Shown here: piece by piece, positions 1-8,794 of the stretch
Numbering within the stretch: position 1 is the first letter of the stretch
How the letters are laid out: every line of letters begins with the position of its first letter
NCBI RefSeq assembly: GCF_020092905.1
Contig: NZ_JAGSGB010000001.1
Coordinates: forward strand, 1,054,001-1,118,000
Direction: 5' to 3'
Origin: Pacificimonas aurantium
GTDB taxonomy: Bacteria; Pseudomonadota; Alphaproteobacteria; Sphingomonadales; Sphingomonadaceae
Length of the DNA: 64,000 nt
The notes under the pieces: model-generated
The model's input: the letters and a program-made list of their open reading frames with translations, nothing else
The model's database searches: none
Told to the model about the DNA's origin: nothing
Position numbers and translations under genes: made by a program

Positions 1-649
1 CCGCGCGGGACAGGTAGACGGGGACGTTTGCGTACCACACGGCGGCGTTGGGTACGGTTCCCTCCAGCCGGTCGGCGACCTGCGCGCTTTCGAGGATCAG
101 GTCTACCGCACGGTCGTAATTGCCGGTCTCGTTCTCGGCATTGGCCACATTGTTGAGCGCGGCGGCCATTTCCTTGATGACGATCCGCTCGTCCGGGCTG
201 TCCGCATATTGGCGGCGGCGCTGGTCGAGCACGCGATATGCCATGTCGCGCGCCGCCTCGTTGCGCCCGGTCTTCATGTACATGACGACCAGCGCGTTCT
301 GGCTGTCGACGACGTCGCCTTCATAGGCGGCGCCGCCGGCGGCTATCAGCGGGAGAAGCCGCTCGAGCCGTGCGATCGCGCCGGCCACGTCACCGTCGAA
401 ATAGTCGGCAAGGCTGAGTTCGCTCTCCAGCGAGGCGACGACGGGATGGTCGGCGGGGTAAAGCGTTTTCGCATAGTCGATCGCGCGCTGCCATCCGGCG
501 CGGTTCTCTTCGGTGGCCGCGGCGACATCGATTTCGTCGGCGGCCTTTCGCAGCTCTTCGAGGCGAGCGCGTTCGGCTTCAGTCGGCTCGGCGGCGGCGG
601 GCGCGGCCAGCGAAAGTCCGGCTGCAAGTACCAGAAAGATGAAACGCAT
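1..649 (-). CDS. Exported TPR protein, N-terminal part (gene runs off the window)
   Basis: The reading frame opens at ATG 649 with a clear signal peptide (MRFIFLVLAAGLSLAAPAAA) and stays open for 216 codons to the window edge, so the C-terminus is missing. After the signal peptide the protein is alpha-helical, with TPR-like spacing (stretches such as SLADYFDGDVAGAIARLERL, LVVMYMKTGRNEAARDMAY and ALNNVANAENETGNYDRAV). Proteins of this build often end in a CHAT caspase-like peptidase domain, but that part is not visible, so CHAT is a guess. It lies 131 nt downstream of the giant FecR-type gene on the same strand and may be co-transcribed with it. Exported TPR protein is well supported; function unknown. 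Confidence 0.75.
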   Translation of the reverse strand, partial: MRFIFLVLAAGLSLAAPAAAEPTEAERARLEELRKAADEIDVAAATEENRAGWQRAIDYAKTLYPADHPVVASLESELSLADYFDGDVAGAIARLERLLPLIAAGGAAYEGDVVDSQNALVVMYMKTGRNEAARDMAYRVLDQRRRQYADSPDERIVIKEMAAALNNVANAENETGNYDRAVDLILESAQVADRLEGTVPNAAVWYANVPVYLSRA

Positions 650-780
650 GACCGCTGCTCCCCCGAAACGATTCATGAAGGCGAACCGTGTCGCGGGAGG
701 CGGGCAATGTCCATATCCCAGAAGAAGGGGGGCGGCGGACGAACCGCGGACCCCCTTCACCAATCATCACATGGTCCCGC

Positions 781-3700
781 CTAGCTTCCGGGCGCCGTAA
801 AGGCCGCGGCGCCGGTGATTCCCGGGATGCTGCCGTCCGATGAGTCGATCGTGTAACCGATGCCGACCGCCGAGGCGCCGGCCCCTGACAGGAACCCGTT
901 CAGCGTTGCGCCGCACTGGGTGGTGCATGACGCGCCGTCGGAGGTTACCGCAAGCCCGCCCGAGAATTTCATTTCTCCGTCGACCGCGAGGCCGCCATTG
1001 GCGGGGTCGGCCGCGCCGCCGGGTGTGGAGAGCGCGAAATTCTCTCCGTCATACCCGACCGCCAGATTCATGCCGACGAGCGCCTGACCCCCGAATGCGA
1101 CCGCCAGATCACCCGAGAAGGTACCCGGAGCGGCGGGATTTTCACCCCGGCGCGTCGGCGCGGTGGCACCGGCGAGCTGATACTGCACCGTGCCGCTGGC
1201 CGGGAGGTCGGTAGCGGGTGTCCCGGCAATGACGTGGACGCCCTCATTCTCGCGGATCGTCGTCGTGCGGCCGAAGGGTTCGGTAACTTCGCCGCCGGCC
1301 CAGCGCGACCAGCCGATCAGACCGGCGACCGTACCACTTTCATTCCGGTTGGCGGTACCGATGCCGAACTGGCCGCCGGCGACGGCGGTCGGGACGCCGG
1401 CCTCGTCGAAGGTCACCGTATCGCCGCCCCGAAGCGAATTGTTCGTGCCGGTGACATAGACGGAAATCGCATTGTCGATATCGCCGGAGAGTGGGGGGAC
1501 CTCGGCGCCGCCCCCAGTTCCGCCGAGAACGAGCCCGCCGAGATCGTCGGCAGAGAACGCCACCGCCGCCGCATAGCTCGCCTCCGGCGCGTCGAAGGTC
1601 GCCAGTCCGGCAATGTCGCCGAAATCTTCTGAGAAGGCGCCCTGGAAGAACAGGGTGCAGTCGCCCGGCGCGCAGATGGTGCCGCTGTCCTCGGTATAGG
1701 CAAGGAAGTCGAAGCCGACGCCGCCCAGCGGGATCGCGGTGCCGCCCTGCGCGTCCGAAGTCTGGAAATTATAGGTCCGGTCGAGGAGGACGTCGATGTC
1801 GGCGGCGATGGTCGGGCTGGCGCCGAACGCGACGAGCAGATCGCCCGAGATCGACCCTTCCTCGCCGCCCCCGGTCAGCGGCGTGAACGGTGTCGCGGCG
1901 AAGATGCTGTAGGTGATGGTGCCGGCGGTGGGCAGGTCGGTGACCATGCGGCTGTCGATCAGCGAGACGAAGGCCGGACCGAGAGACGTGCGCTCGGTGC
2001 CCTCGACCTCGAAACCCTCGCCGAGATAGCGGGCGATGAGGACGTCGTCATTCCCCGCGATGCTGTCGGCCGCCGCGCCCTCGTTCGCAAACAGGGTCCG
2101 GCCGAAGGACTCCATGGAGACGGGGGCGAAGGTGCCGTCCTCGAGTACCGCTGCGCCGCCATCGCCGAAGGTGAAGGCGAAACCGCGTTCGGCGGTGTAG
2201 GCGCCGGTAACGCGAACCGCGGACGGATCGAAATCGGCAAGCGTGGCCGTTTCGCCGCCGCCCGATCCGGGCAGCGTGCCGACCATCTCGATGCCCTCGA
2301 CGCCCGCTTCGAACACCGCGGTGCCGACCAGCCCGCCGGCGCTGCTGCCGATGCCGTCGCCGATGGAATAATAGAGGCCGGCAAAGCTGCCATCCTCTCC
2401 GAAGAAGCTGCCGACGAACTGACCCGAGCAGCTGCTGGTGCAGCTGGCGTCGTTCAGACCCGAGACGCTGCCTTGGAGGCCAAGGAAATTGAAGTCGTTC
2501 TCGAAGATGTTGTTGGTGCCGGAGAAGGCATACGCCCGGTCGCCGAGAAACACTTGGGAGTCGAGCGTAACCGTCGGGGCGGCCGCGAACGCGACCGACA
2601 GGCTGCCGGTGAAGGCGCCGGCCTCCTCCGATGCGAGGAAGCGGGTACCGGTCGGCGCCGTTCCCCCAACCAGGCCGTAGCTGACCGTGCCTTCGGTCGG
2701 CAGGGCGAGGGGAGAAATCCCCGTCACGATGTGGAATGCCCCGTCGCGGAACGTGTTCTGCAGCGCGGAGCCCCAGCGCGTCCACTGGACGATGTCGCCG
2801 ATGAAGCCGAACTCTTCAGCCTCTTCGGCGTCGCCTCGTGCGAACGACAGGACGTTCCCGCCAGACGGACGGTAGGTGTAGGCGGCAATCGAGCCGTCTT
2901 CCGCGAAGGTCACCTCCGGCGCGGCGCCGGCATTGTTGGTGTTCCGGCCGATATAGGCCACGCGGTAGTCGCTGACCGTGCCCGACGGGGTGACGTCGCG
3001 GCTGCCGCCCGGACCTCCCGTCCCGCCGGTTTGAAGCGGGTCGCCCTTCGTGAACGCTGCGGTGCCGATCATCTCGAGGCCGTCATTCTCACGGGCGAAA
3101 TAGGAGACGGCGAGCTCTGCCGCCTCGCCCCCCGAGATGTAGCCCCGCATTTCGCCGACCAGGTCGATCCCGTTGCGGGTCGCGATAATCAGGCCGCCGT
3201 CGGTCTGCGTGGTCTGCCCGAAGAAGAAGCCGGGCGCGAGGTCTTCGCGCAGCGCTATGCCGTTTTCGGCAGTGGCCATGATCCCGCCGACCGTCTGAAG
3301 GTCGTAGACACGGTCCGCGAACGTGGTCTGGATTTCCAGGCCGACCTTCGTTTCCGAGCCGAAGGAAATCGCGGCAAGCGCCTTCGTCAGTTCGCCCGTG
3401 CTATTCGTGCCCAGAGTCGGGGTCGTACCGCCCGAAAGGTCATATTCGATAAGGCCTTCGGTTGGCATGTCGAAGACCGGCGGGCCTGCGATGACGTGAA
3501 GGCCGCTGGACTGGAGTTCGAACGGGCGTTCGGGTGAGGCGTAGGCCGTGCCGCTCACCCAGCGACCCCAGCTGACGCCTCCTGCCGACGCCTGCCCGGT
3601 GTCGACCAGATCCGCCTCCCCGATCGAAATTTGCAGCGAGTTGAGCTTGAAATACAGCGGGGCGCCCGTGCTCTCGTCATAAATGACGTCCGAGCGGCTG

Positions 3701-6060
3701 CGGTCGATCTGGCCGTTGAAGGGCGCGCCGAATTCCTGCTGCGTTCCCCTGAACGCGATGAAGTTGTTCGAAGCGAGCGTCCCCTGCGGAACCGGGAACT
3801 CGAACGGCTGCGGCAGTTGACCGAACTCGTCGAATGCGCCGCCACCCTGCAGGAATGCCAGATAGTCGTTCAGGAAGTCCGCCTGCTGCGGGAGCAGCTG
3901 GCCAAGGAGTCCGGCGGTCTTCAGGGCCTCGAGATAGGCCTGGAATACCTCGGCTGTCAGGCCCGCGAACTCGCTCGGCACGCCGCCATCCGCGATGAAG
4001 GCCAGAAAGGCGTTCAGCGTGCCCACATATTGCTGCACCAGTCCGTCATCGAGACCGAAGCCGCCAAACTCGCCGGGATTGCCGCCCTGCGCCAGGAAAT
4101 CGAGATAGGCCTGAAGAACAGCCGACTGGGTACCGAAAATGGTGTCGAGAATGCCCGCCTGCGACAGGGCCTGGAGATAGGCCGTTACGACATCTGCGCC
4201 GCCTGCGAAGTCGGCCGGGTCCCCGCCGCCCTGAACGAAGGCGATATACGCCTCCACCGCCTGCACATATTGGTCGATCAGAGCCTGTGAGAGGCCGAAA
4301 CCGCCGAAGTCCGCCGGGTCACCCCCCGCTTCGATGAAGGCGAGATAGTCCTGAACCGCCTGAGCCTGCGCGCCGAGCAGCTGCGCAAGAAGGCCGTTGT
4401 CCTCAAGGGCCTCCAGATAGGCGGTGATGGTATCGACGCCGGTGCCGAAATCGGCCGGGTCGCCGCCCCCCTGCAGGAAAGCGATGTAGTTCTGGACCGT
4501 GGCTGCATATTGCTGGGCGAGCGCGTCGGAAATGCCGAAGCCGCCGAAGTCGGCCGGGTCGCCTCCCCCCGATACGAAGTCGAGATAGGCGGTGAGCTGA
4601 TCCGCATATTGACCGAGCAGCGGGTTCAGCAGGTCCGCATTGCGAAGAGCCTGCAGATAGGTCGCGATGAGGCTGGCGCTGGTGCCGAATTCGGAGGGGA
4701 GACCGCCGTCGCGCAGAAACTGGACATAGGCTTCGACTGCGGACGCATATTGCTGGGCCACCGCGTCGGAAAGGCTGCCGCTGAGGTCGACGAAGCCGTC
4801 GAACTGTTCGGGCTCGCCGCCGCCGCGAACGAAGTCGAGATAGTCTTGCAGAGCGCTCGCCTGGGCATCGAGAAGCTGATCGATGAGGCCGGACGCCTCA
4901 AGGCTTTCGAGATAGGCAAGGATGGTCTCGGGCGCGACGGAGAAGCTGTCAGGGTCGCCGCCGGCCGATAGCAGCGCGACGTAATTCTCGATGGCCGCCA
5001 CATAAGCGGAGAGAACCTCCTCATCGAGAAGTGCGCCCGGTGTGACGAAGTCCTGCGGCGTCCCGCCCGTCGAGATGAAGTCGAGATAGGCGGCAAGCAG
5101 CCCTTGCTGCTCGGCGGCGATGCGTGACAGCGTGCCGGTCTCTTCGAGATAGGCAAGATAGGCGCTGAGGGCCGAATAACCGATGCCCGGCAAGTCGGCG
5201 GCCGCACCGCCCCCGGCGAGCGCGGCCAGATACTGGTTGATCAGCGCGGTGTAAGCCGACTGAAAATTGCCGATCTGCCCGCCGGCGGCGAGGAATTGCA
5301 GATAGGCATCGATCAATTGCGGCGTGGCGCCTGAAAAGGCGGTGCCGCCGAGGGCAGAGGCAAGGCTGTCGGAAAAGTCCAGCAGCGTCTCCACATCGCC
5401 CGAGGGCAGCTGCCCGACGGTCGCATCGGCCGAAGCGCGGTCGAGCGCCCGTGCTGCGGACACCACGTCACCCTGTGCCCCAAGCGCCTCAAGCGCCTCC
5501 CCAAGGGCGACCGGCAAGCCGTTCTCCGCCGCGGCCGAGATACCCCCCTCCTGCAACGAGGCCACGCGGGCCGAGGGCGTGCGCTGGGCGGCATTGGCCA
5601 TGACGCGGCGCGGCCCCTCGCCGCGCATGGCGCGCCAGGTTTCGCCGCGCGCATAGCGTTCGCGTTCTCCGTTCGCCTCGACGGTCATCGAGCCGCCAAG
5701 AACATTTCCGGTGAGTTGCTGGGGCGAGACCGTGAGCGAGGCCGCACCCGCCACCAGTGCGGTGCCAGAGGGGGTCACGATGCGTACCGAGGCCCGGTCG
5801 CTCGCCGCAATCGTAATGCCGCCGCGGTCGATGCGAACCTCGTTGCCCTCGACGAGGAAGCCGGCCGCGTCGACCAGGCTGACCAGAGCGCCATTGTCGA
5901 GAATGAACTGGGTGGCGGCGGCCGTCACCTCGTAGCGGCGCCCCTCTTCCAGCGTCCCTTCGCCGCCGAAGATGTAGCGGGCAGCCTGAACGGGCGATGC
6001 GGAGGCAGCCGAGGCCGCCGCGGCGGCGCCAAGAAGCAGAAGCGTGCGAGTGCGGATCAT
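781..6060 (-). CDS. Giant exported FecR-domain / helical-repeat / TbpB-like barrel protein (candidate Slam cargo)
   Basis: This 1759-residue protein has a cleavable signal peptide (about residues 1-27, ending ASPVQA) with no lipobox. Residues ~28-165 resemble a FecR-type beta domain (NGALVSLVDAAGFLV, GGSMTVEANGE). Residues ~250-750 hold about six ~80-residue helical repeats marked by YLxFxxGGGDPADF. From ~800 to the C-terminus there are four related ~230-residue beta modules. Each carries a TEG/SAGT-I-x-Y line, a D-R/E-x-Y/F line and a closing G-x-F...GIxGxAxF line, reminiscent of the 8-stranded barrels of transferrin-binding protein B and other Slam substrates. Three modules have a close cysteine pair (CTSSC, CAPGDC, CTTQC). 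The gene lies 15 nt after the Slam-like gene, which supports a cargo role. The cargo assignment is inference; architecture is seen directly. Confidence 0.7.
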   Translation of the reverse strand: MIRTRTLLLLGAAAAASAASASPVQAARYIFGGEGTLEEGRRYEVTAAATQFILDNGALVSLVDAAGFLVEGNEVRIDRGGITIAASDRASVRIVTPSGTALVAGAASLTVSPQQLTGNVLGGSMTVEANGERERYARGETWRAMRGEGPRRVMANAAQRTPSARVASLQEGGISAAAENGLPVALGEALEALGAQGDVVSAARALDRASADATVGQLPSGDVETLLDFSDSLASALGGTAFSGATPQLIDAYLQFLAAGGQIGNFQSAYTALINQYLAALAGGGAAADLPGIGYSALSAYLAYLEETGTLSRIAAEQQGLLAAYLDFISTGGTPQDFVTPGALLDEEVLSAYVAAIENYVALLSAGGDPDSFSVAPETILAYLESLEASGLIDQLLDAQASALQDYLDFVRGGGEPEQFDGFVDLSGSLSDAVAQQYASAVEAYVQFLRDGGLPSEFGTSASLIATYLQALRNADLLNPLLGQYADQLTAYLDFVSGGGDPADFGGFGISDALAQQYAATVQNYIAFLQGGGDPADFGTGVDTITAYLEALEDNGLLAQLLGAQAQAVQDYLAFIEAGGDPADFGGFGLSQALIDQYVQAVEAYIAFVQGGGDPADFAGGADVVTAYLQALSQAGILDTIFGTQSAVLQAYLDFLAQGGNPGEFGGFGLDDGLVQQYVGTLNAFLAFIADGGVPSEFAGLTAEVFQAYLEALKTAGLLGQLLPQQADFLNDYLAFLQGGGAFDEFGQLPQPFEFPVPQGTLASNNFIAFRGTQQEFGAPFNGQIDRSRSDVIYDESTGAPLYFKLNSLQISIGEADLVDTGQASAGGVSWGRWVSGTAYASPERPFELQSSGLHVIAGPPVFDMPTEGLIEYDLSGGTTPTLGTNSTGELTKALAAISFGSETKVGLEIQTTFADRVYDLQTVGGIMATAENGIALREDLAPGFFFGQTTQTDGGLIIATRNGIDLVGEMRGYISGGEAAELAVSYFARENDGLEMIGTAAFTKGDPLQTGGTGGPGGSRDVTPSGTVSDYRVAYIGRNTNNAGAAPEVTFAEDGSIAAYTYRPSGGNVLSFARGDAEEAEEFGFIGDIVQWTRWGSALQNTFRDGAFHIVTGISPLALPTEGTVSYGLVGGTAPTGTRFLASEEAGAFTGSLSVAFAAAPTVTLDSQVFLGDRAYAFSGTNNIFENDFNFLGLQGSVSGLNDASCTSSCSGQFVGSFFGEDGSFAGLYYSIGDGIGSSAGGLVGTAVFEAGVEGIEMVGTLPGSGGGETATLADFDPSAVRVTGAYTAERGFAFTFGDGGAAVLEDGTFAPVSMESFGRTLFANEGAAADSIAGNDDVLIARYLGEGFEVEGTERTSLGPAFVSLIDSRMVTDLPTAGTITYSIFAATPFTPLTGGGEEGSISGDLLVAFGASPTIAADIDVLLDRTYNFQTSDAQGGTAIPLGGVGFDFLAYTEDSGTICAPGDCTLFFQGAFSEDFGDIAGLATFDAPEASYAAAVAFSADDLGGLVLGGTGGGAEVPPLSGDIDNAISVYVTGTNNSLRGGDTVTFDEAGVPTAVAGGQFGIGTANRNESGTVAGLIGWSRWAGGEVTEPFGRTTTIRENEGVHVIAGTPATDLPASGTVQYQLAGATAPTRRGENPAAPGTFSGDLAVAFGGQALVGMNLAVGYDGENFALSTPGGAADPANGGLAVDGEMKFSGGLAVTSDGASCTTQCGATLNGFLSGAGASAVGIGYTIDSSDGSIPGITGAAAFTAPGS
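3805..5310 (-). repeat. Tandem ~240 nt coding repeats in the giant protein
   Basis: Inside the giant gene a ~240-246 nt unit recurs about six times. Each unit encodes two related half-repeats of ~33 and ~47 residues, recognised by YxxFxxGGGxPxxF followed by AYLEAL-type helices. The core GGDPADFGGFG recurs at 240 nt spacing (for example near 4306 and 4546). Similarity is high between the middle copies and weaker at both ends, as expected for repeat growth by internal duplication. Confidence 0.8.
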
Positions 6061-6075
6061 GTTCTAATCCTTCCC

Positions 6076-7392
6076 TTAAAACTCGAAGCGGACGCCGACG
6101 CTGCCGGTCAGGCGGTCGTAGTCGTAGAGCGGAATGTTGGACCAGTTGCGGGTGTAGGTGACCCGGGGCCGGACGTACGCGTTGTCGGCGATCCGAAATT
6201 TCAGCCCGGCCGAGCCATCGATTTGCTCGTCGCTGCGCGAGGCCAGGAACAACGGATCGTCGGCGTCGTAGCGACGGATCTGTCCGCCGACGCCCAGGAT
6301 GACGGCCACGCCGTCAGCCACAGCCTGCTCAACGCCGGCATTGGCGCGCAGATAATCGAAGGAAAGATGGTCGCCGGCGGCGCGGCGCGTTTCCTCGTGA
6401 CCGCCTGATGCCTGCACGACGAGTGTGCGCGCAGCATAGGCGACACCGATCCCGTAGCGGTCGGAATCGCGCAGGGGGTCCCCATCGAAATTCTGCCGGA
6501 AGTATTCGCCGGAGAAAGACAGGGCTTTGCCGCCCTCAAGCCGATTCGTGAACTGGAGGATGCCGCCCACGGCCTGGCGGTAGCTGTCGCCGCCAAGCCA
6601 GAATTGCTGCGCCTGTGCGGATAGCGAAAGGACATCGCGGGACGCGAAGGTGTGCGCCGCCCCGACCGTGCCGGTAAGGGCAATCTGGTCGAAGCCCTCG
6701 CTGTCCATATTGTTGCGCCAGTTGGCGAGCCCGGATGCGAAGAACCTGGCCTGGCGCGAGGTCGCGACGACCCCGGATACGCCGCCAACAACCTCTGAGA
6801 AGACATCCTCGTCCGCCGTCGCCCCCGGCCCGAGCACACCCGGTCCGAACCCCGCAAAGAGGGGAATGACGATCGAATCCTCGTCGGTCGCTGCGTTCAC
6901 ATTGGTGTCGTAGCCAAGCGAGGCGTCGAGGAAGCCGGACACGCTGGAGCCTCCGCCCGCAATCTGCCGGTCATAGGTCCGCACGATGCGGTCGAAGCGC
7001 TGGCGGACCGGGTCTGGCAGGCTGGGATCCTGCAGCGCGGTATCGAATTCCGCCCGCGCGGTATCGATGTCGCCGCCAAGGGCATAGGCGCGGGCCAGTT
7101 CGGCGCGGGCCTGCGAATTGTCGGGCTGGACGGCAAGAACGCGCTGTAGCGCGATGATCGCCTCCGCCGGCCGACCCGCATCCGCAGCGGCGATGCCGAG
7201 CGCATAGTCGAAGTCGGGGTCGCCCGCCCGGTTTTCCACACGCGCCGACAAAAGTTCGTAAGCCTTGTCGGCTTCACCTGCGGCCTGCAGCCGAAGCGCC
7301 GTCTGGACGGTCTGATCGACCGCCGCATCCACCGGGGCGGCAAGCGAGATCGCGCACCCCCCGGCGGCCAGAAGAACAGCAATGATCCGCAT
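6076..7392 (-). CDS. Slam-like (DUF560) outer-membrane protein with N-terminal TPRs
   Basis: The 438-residue product starts at ATG 7392, preceded by GGGGGA; a longer reading frame upstream lacks a signal peptide and is rejected. Residues 1-23 are a signal peptide (ISLAAPVDA). Residues ~25-150 form TPR helices (AYELLSARVENRAGDPDFDY, AIIALQRVLAVQPDNSQARA). From ~160 the chain alternates in beta-barrel fashion, opening with a DASLGYDTNVNA motif typical of DUF560/Slam barrels and ending in aromatic RFEF, as outer-membrane barrels do. Slam proteins move TbpB-like cargo across the outer membrane (type XI secretion). The cargo candidate lies 15 nt downstream and the sensor kinase 58 nt upstream. An alternative is a generic TPR-barrel exporter. 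Confidence 0.7.
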   Translation of the reverse strand: MRIIAVLLAAGGCAISLAAPVDAAVDQTVQTALRLQAAGEADKAYELLSARVENRAGDPDFDYALGIAAADAGRPAEAIIALQRVLAVQPDNSQARAELARAYALGGDIDTARAEFDTALQDPSLPDPVRQRFDRIVRTYDRQIAGGGSSVSGFLDASLGYDTNVNAATDEDSIVIPLFAGFGPGVLGPGATADEDVFSEVVGGVSGVVATSRQARFFASGLANWRNNMDSEGFDQIALTGTVGAAHTFASRDVLSLSAQAQQFWLGGDSYRQAVGGILQFTNRLEGGKALSFSGEYFRQNFDGDPLRDSDRYGIGVAYAARTLVVQASGGHEETRRAAGDHLSFDYLRANAGVEQAVADGVAVILGVGGQIRRYDADDPLFLASRSDEQIDGSAGLKFRIADNAYVRPRVTYTRNWSNIPLYDYDRLTGSVGVRFEF

Positions 7393-7450
7393 TCGAATCC
7401 CCCGCACTTTGTTCGTCCCTGTCTTGGAAGGGATCGTTTTCAATGTCTTC

Positions 7451-8794
7451 TTACGAAACCTGACGCATCCCGGCGAGGCGCGGCAGCGTAAGGGTCGCGC
7501 GGGCTCCGGGAGAGAGGTCGGTGAGGCTGAACTCGCCGCCATGTCTGCGCGCAACGGCCCGCACGATCCTGAGGCCGATGCCATGACCGCCGAGTGTCGA
7601 CGCCTGGCCGCGCGGCTTTGCGGTCAGGCCGATCCCGCTGTCGCGGACGGAGATGGCCACGCAGTCCTCCGTGCAGTCGACGGCCACGACGATGTCGCTG
7701 CCCTGCGCACTTGCCTTGATGGCGTTGTCGATCAGGTTGGCGGCCGCGCGCACGATAAGCGAGGCATTGCCGGCGGCGGTGCAGCGGGTGAAGTCGCGGC
7801 GGATGGTGATGCCATATTCGTCTTCCGCCACGGCCTCGTAGAGATCGATGGCATCCTCCACCGCCTGGACGACGTCGAAAGGGGTGGTCGTGACGGGCGC
7901 CTCGGTCTCGATCTCGCGAAGGTCGAGGAGCGCGTTGAACGACTCCATCAGGCGGTCGAGTTCGGTTGCCGCGAGGCGGATTTCGGCTCCGCAGCGGTCG
8001 TTCCCGGCCAGATCCTCGATCCGTGACAGTCGACCCTGCACTCTCGCGAGCGGGGTCCTGAGATCGTGAGCCAGGCCGTCGGTGGTATCGCGCAGCGCCT
8101 CCAGCCGCCGTTCCAGTTCGTCCAGCATGCGGTTCATGTGGCGTGCCAGAAGGGCGATTTCGTCGCCCCCGGAAACGGTATGGCGGGCGTGCACGTCGCC
8201 GCCCTCAACATCCTCGCACAGCTGGTTCAGTTCGGCGATGCGGCGGCTGATACTGCGCCCGACGATCCATGCGGCGAGGGCGGCCATGGCGATGATGAGG
8301 AGGGCAATCGCTGCGCCCCAGCCAAGAAGGGTCTCGCGCAGGGGCCCGGTGCCCTGAACGGTGCGGCCCACGAGAACCTCGCTGCCGTCCGCAAGCTGCC
8401 GCCTTATGCCCGCCGCACGCGCGCCGTCCGCCCCCTCGAACAGGACATAGCCACCGCCCAGCGGCCGCGTCGCCGGCCAGTCCGCCGGGCGCTGTCCGGG
8501 CGTGCGCAGGTGGACGATGCGCAGCTGCCCTTCCTCCTCCGCGATGCGGCCGATCTCCTGCAAGGCGCTGCGTCCCATGACGGCGAGTTCGGGGTCGGTG
8601 AGGACGCCGGGAAGCTTCGTCTCGAGGCTGGCGAGGTCGCGCGCTGCACCCTCGGCGGCGCTGAGCTGGCGCGCCTCCCTGTCGATCAGCAGCATGCCGA
8701 CAATGGCGATCGCCACGGCGGCGCAGGCGATGAGGGCCACCAGGACCGCCCCCTTAGCCGGAATGGCGAGACCGGGCCGCCCGTCGCGCCTCAT
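7451..8794 (-). CDS. Sensor histidine kinase
   Basis: This is a 447-residue membrane kinase. A TM helix (about 15-37) is followed by a ~120-residue periplasmic sensor region, a second TM helix (~157-178) and a HAMP linker. The HisKA box LAHDLRTPLARVQ gives phospho-acceptor H243. The HATPase_c domain shows NLIDNAIKAS (N box), DSGIGL (G1) and GGHGIGLRIV (G2). Its start codon overlaps the stop of the response regulator gene (ATGA), so the two form one two-component system. The Slam-like and giant-cargo genes follow on the same strand. The signal sensed is unknown. Confidence 0.93.
   Translation of the reverse strand: MRRDGRPGLAIPAKGAVLVALIACAAVAIAIVGMLLIDREARQLSAAEGAARDLASLETKLPGVLTDPELAVMGRSALQEIGRIAEEEGQLRIVHLRTPGQRPADWPATRPLGGGYVLFEGADGARAAGIRRQLADGSEVLVGRTVQGTGPLRETLLGWGAAIALLIIAMAALAAWIVGRSISRRIAELNQLCEDVEGGDVHARHTVSGGDEIALLARHMNRMLDELERRLEALRDTTDGLAHDLRTPLARVQGRLSRIEDLAGNDRCGAEIRLAATELDRLMESFNALLDLREIETEAPVTTTPFDVVQAVEDAIDLYEAVAEDEYGITIRRDFTRCTAAGNASLIVRAAANLIDNAIKASAQGSDIVVAVDCTEDCVAISVRDSGIGLTAKPRGQASTLGGHGIGLRIVRAVARRHGGEFSLTDLSPGARATLTLPRLAGMRQVS

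Noticed and set aside
3805-5310. Regular ~240-nt repeats suggesting a CRISPR or satellite array
   Set aside because: The repeats keep one open reading frame and vary by codon-level changes; unit length and lack of unique spacers do not fit CRISPR.
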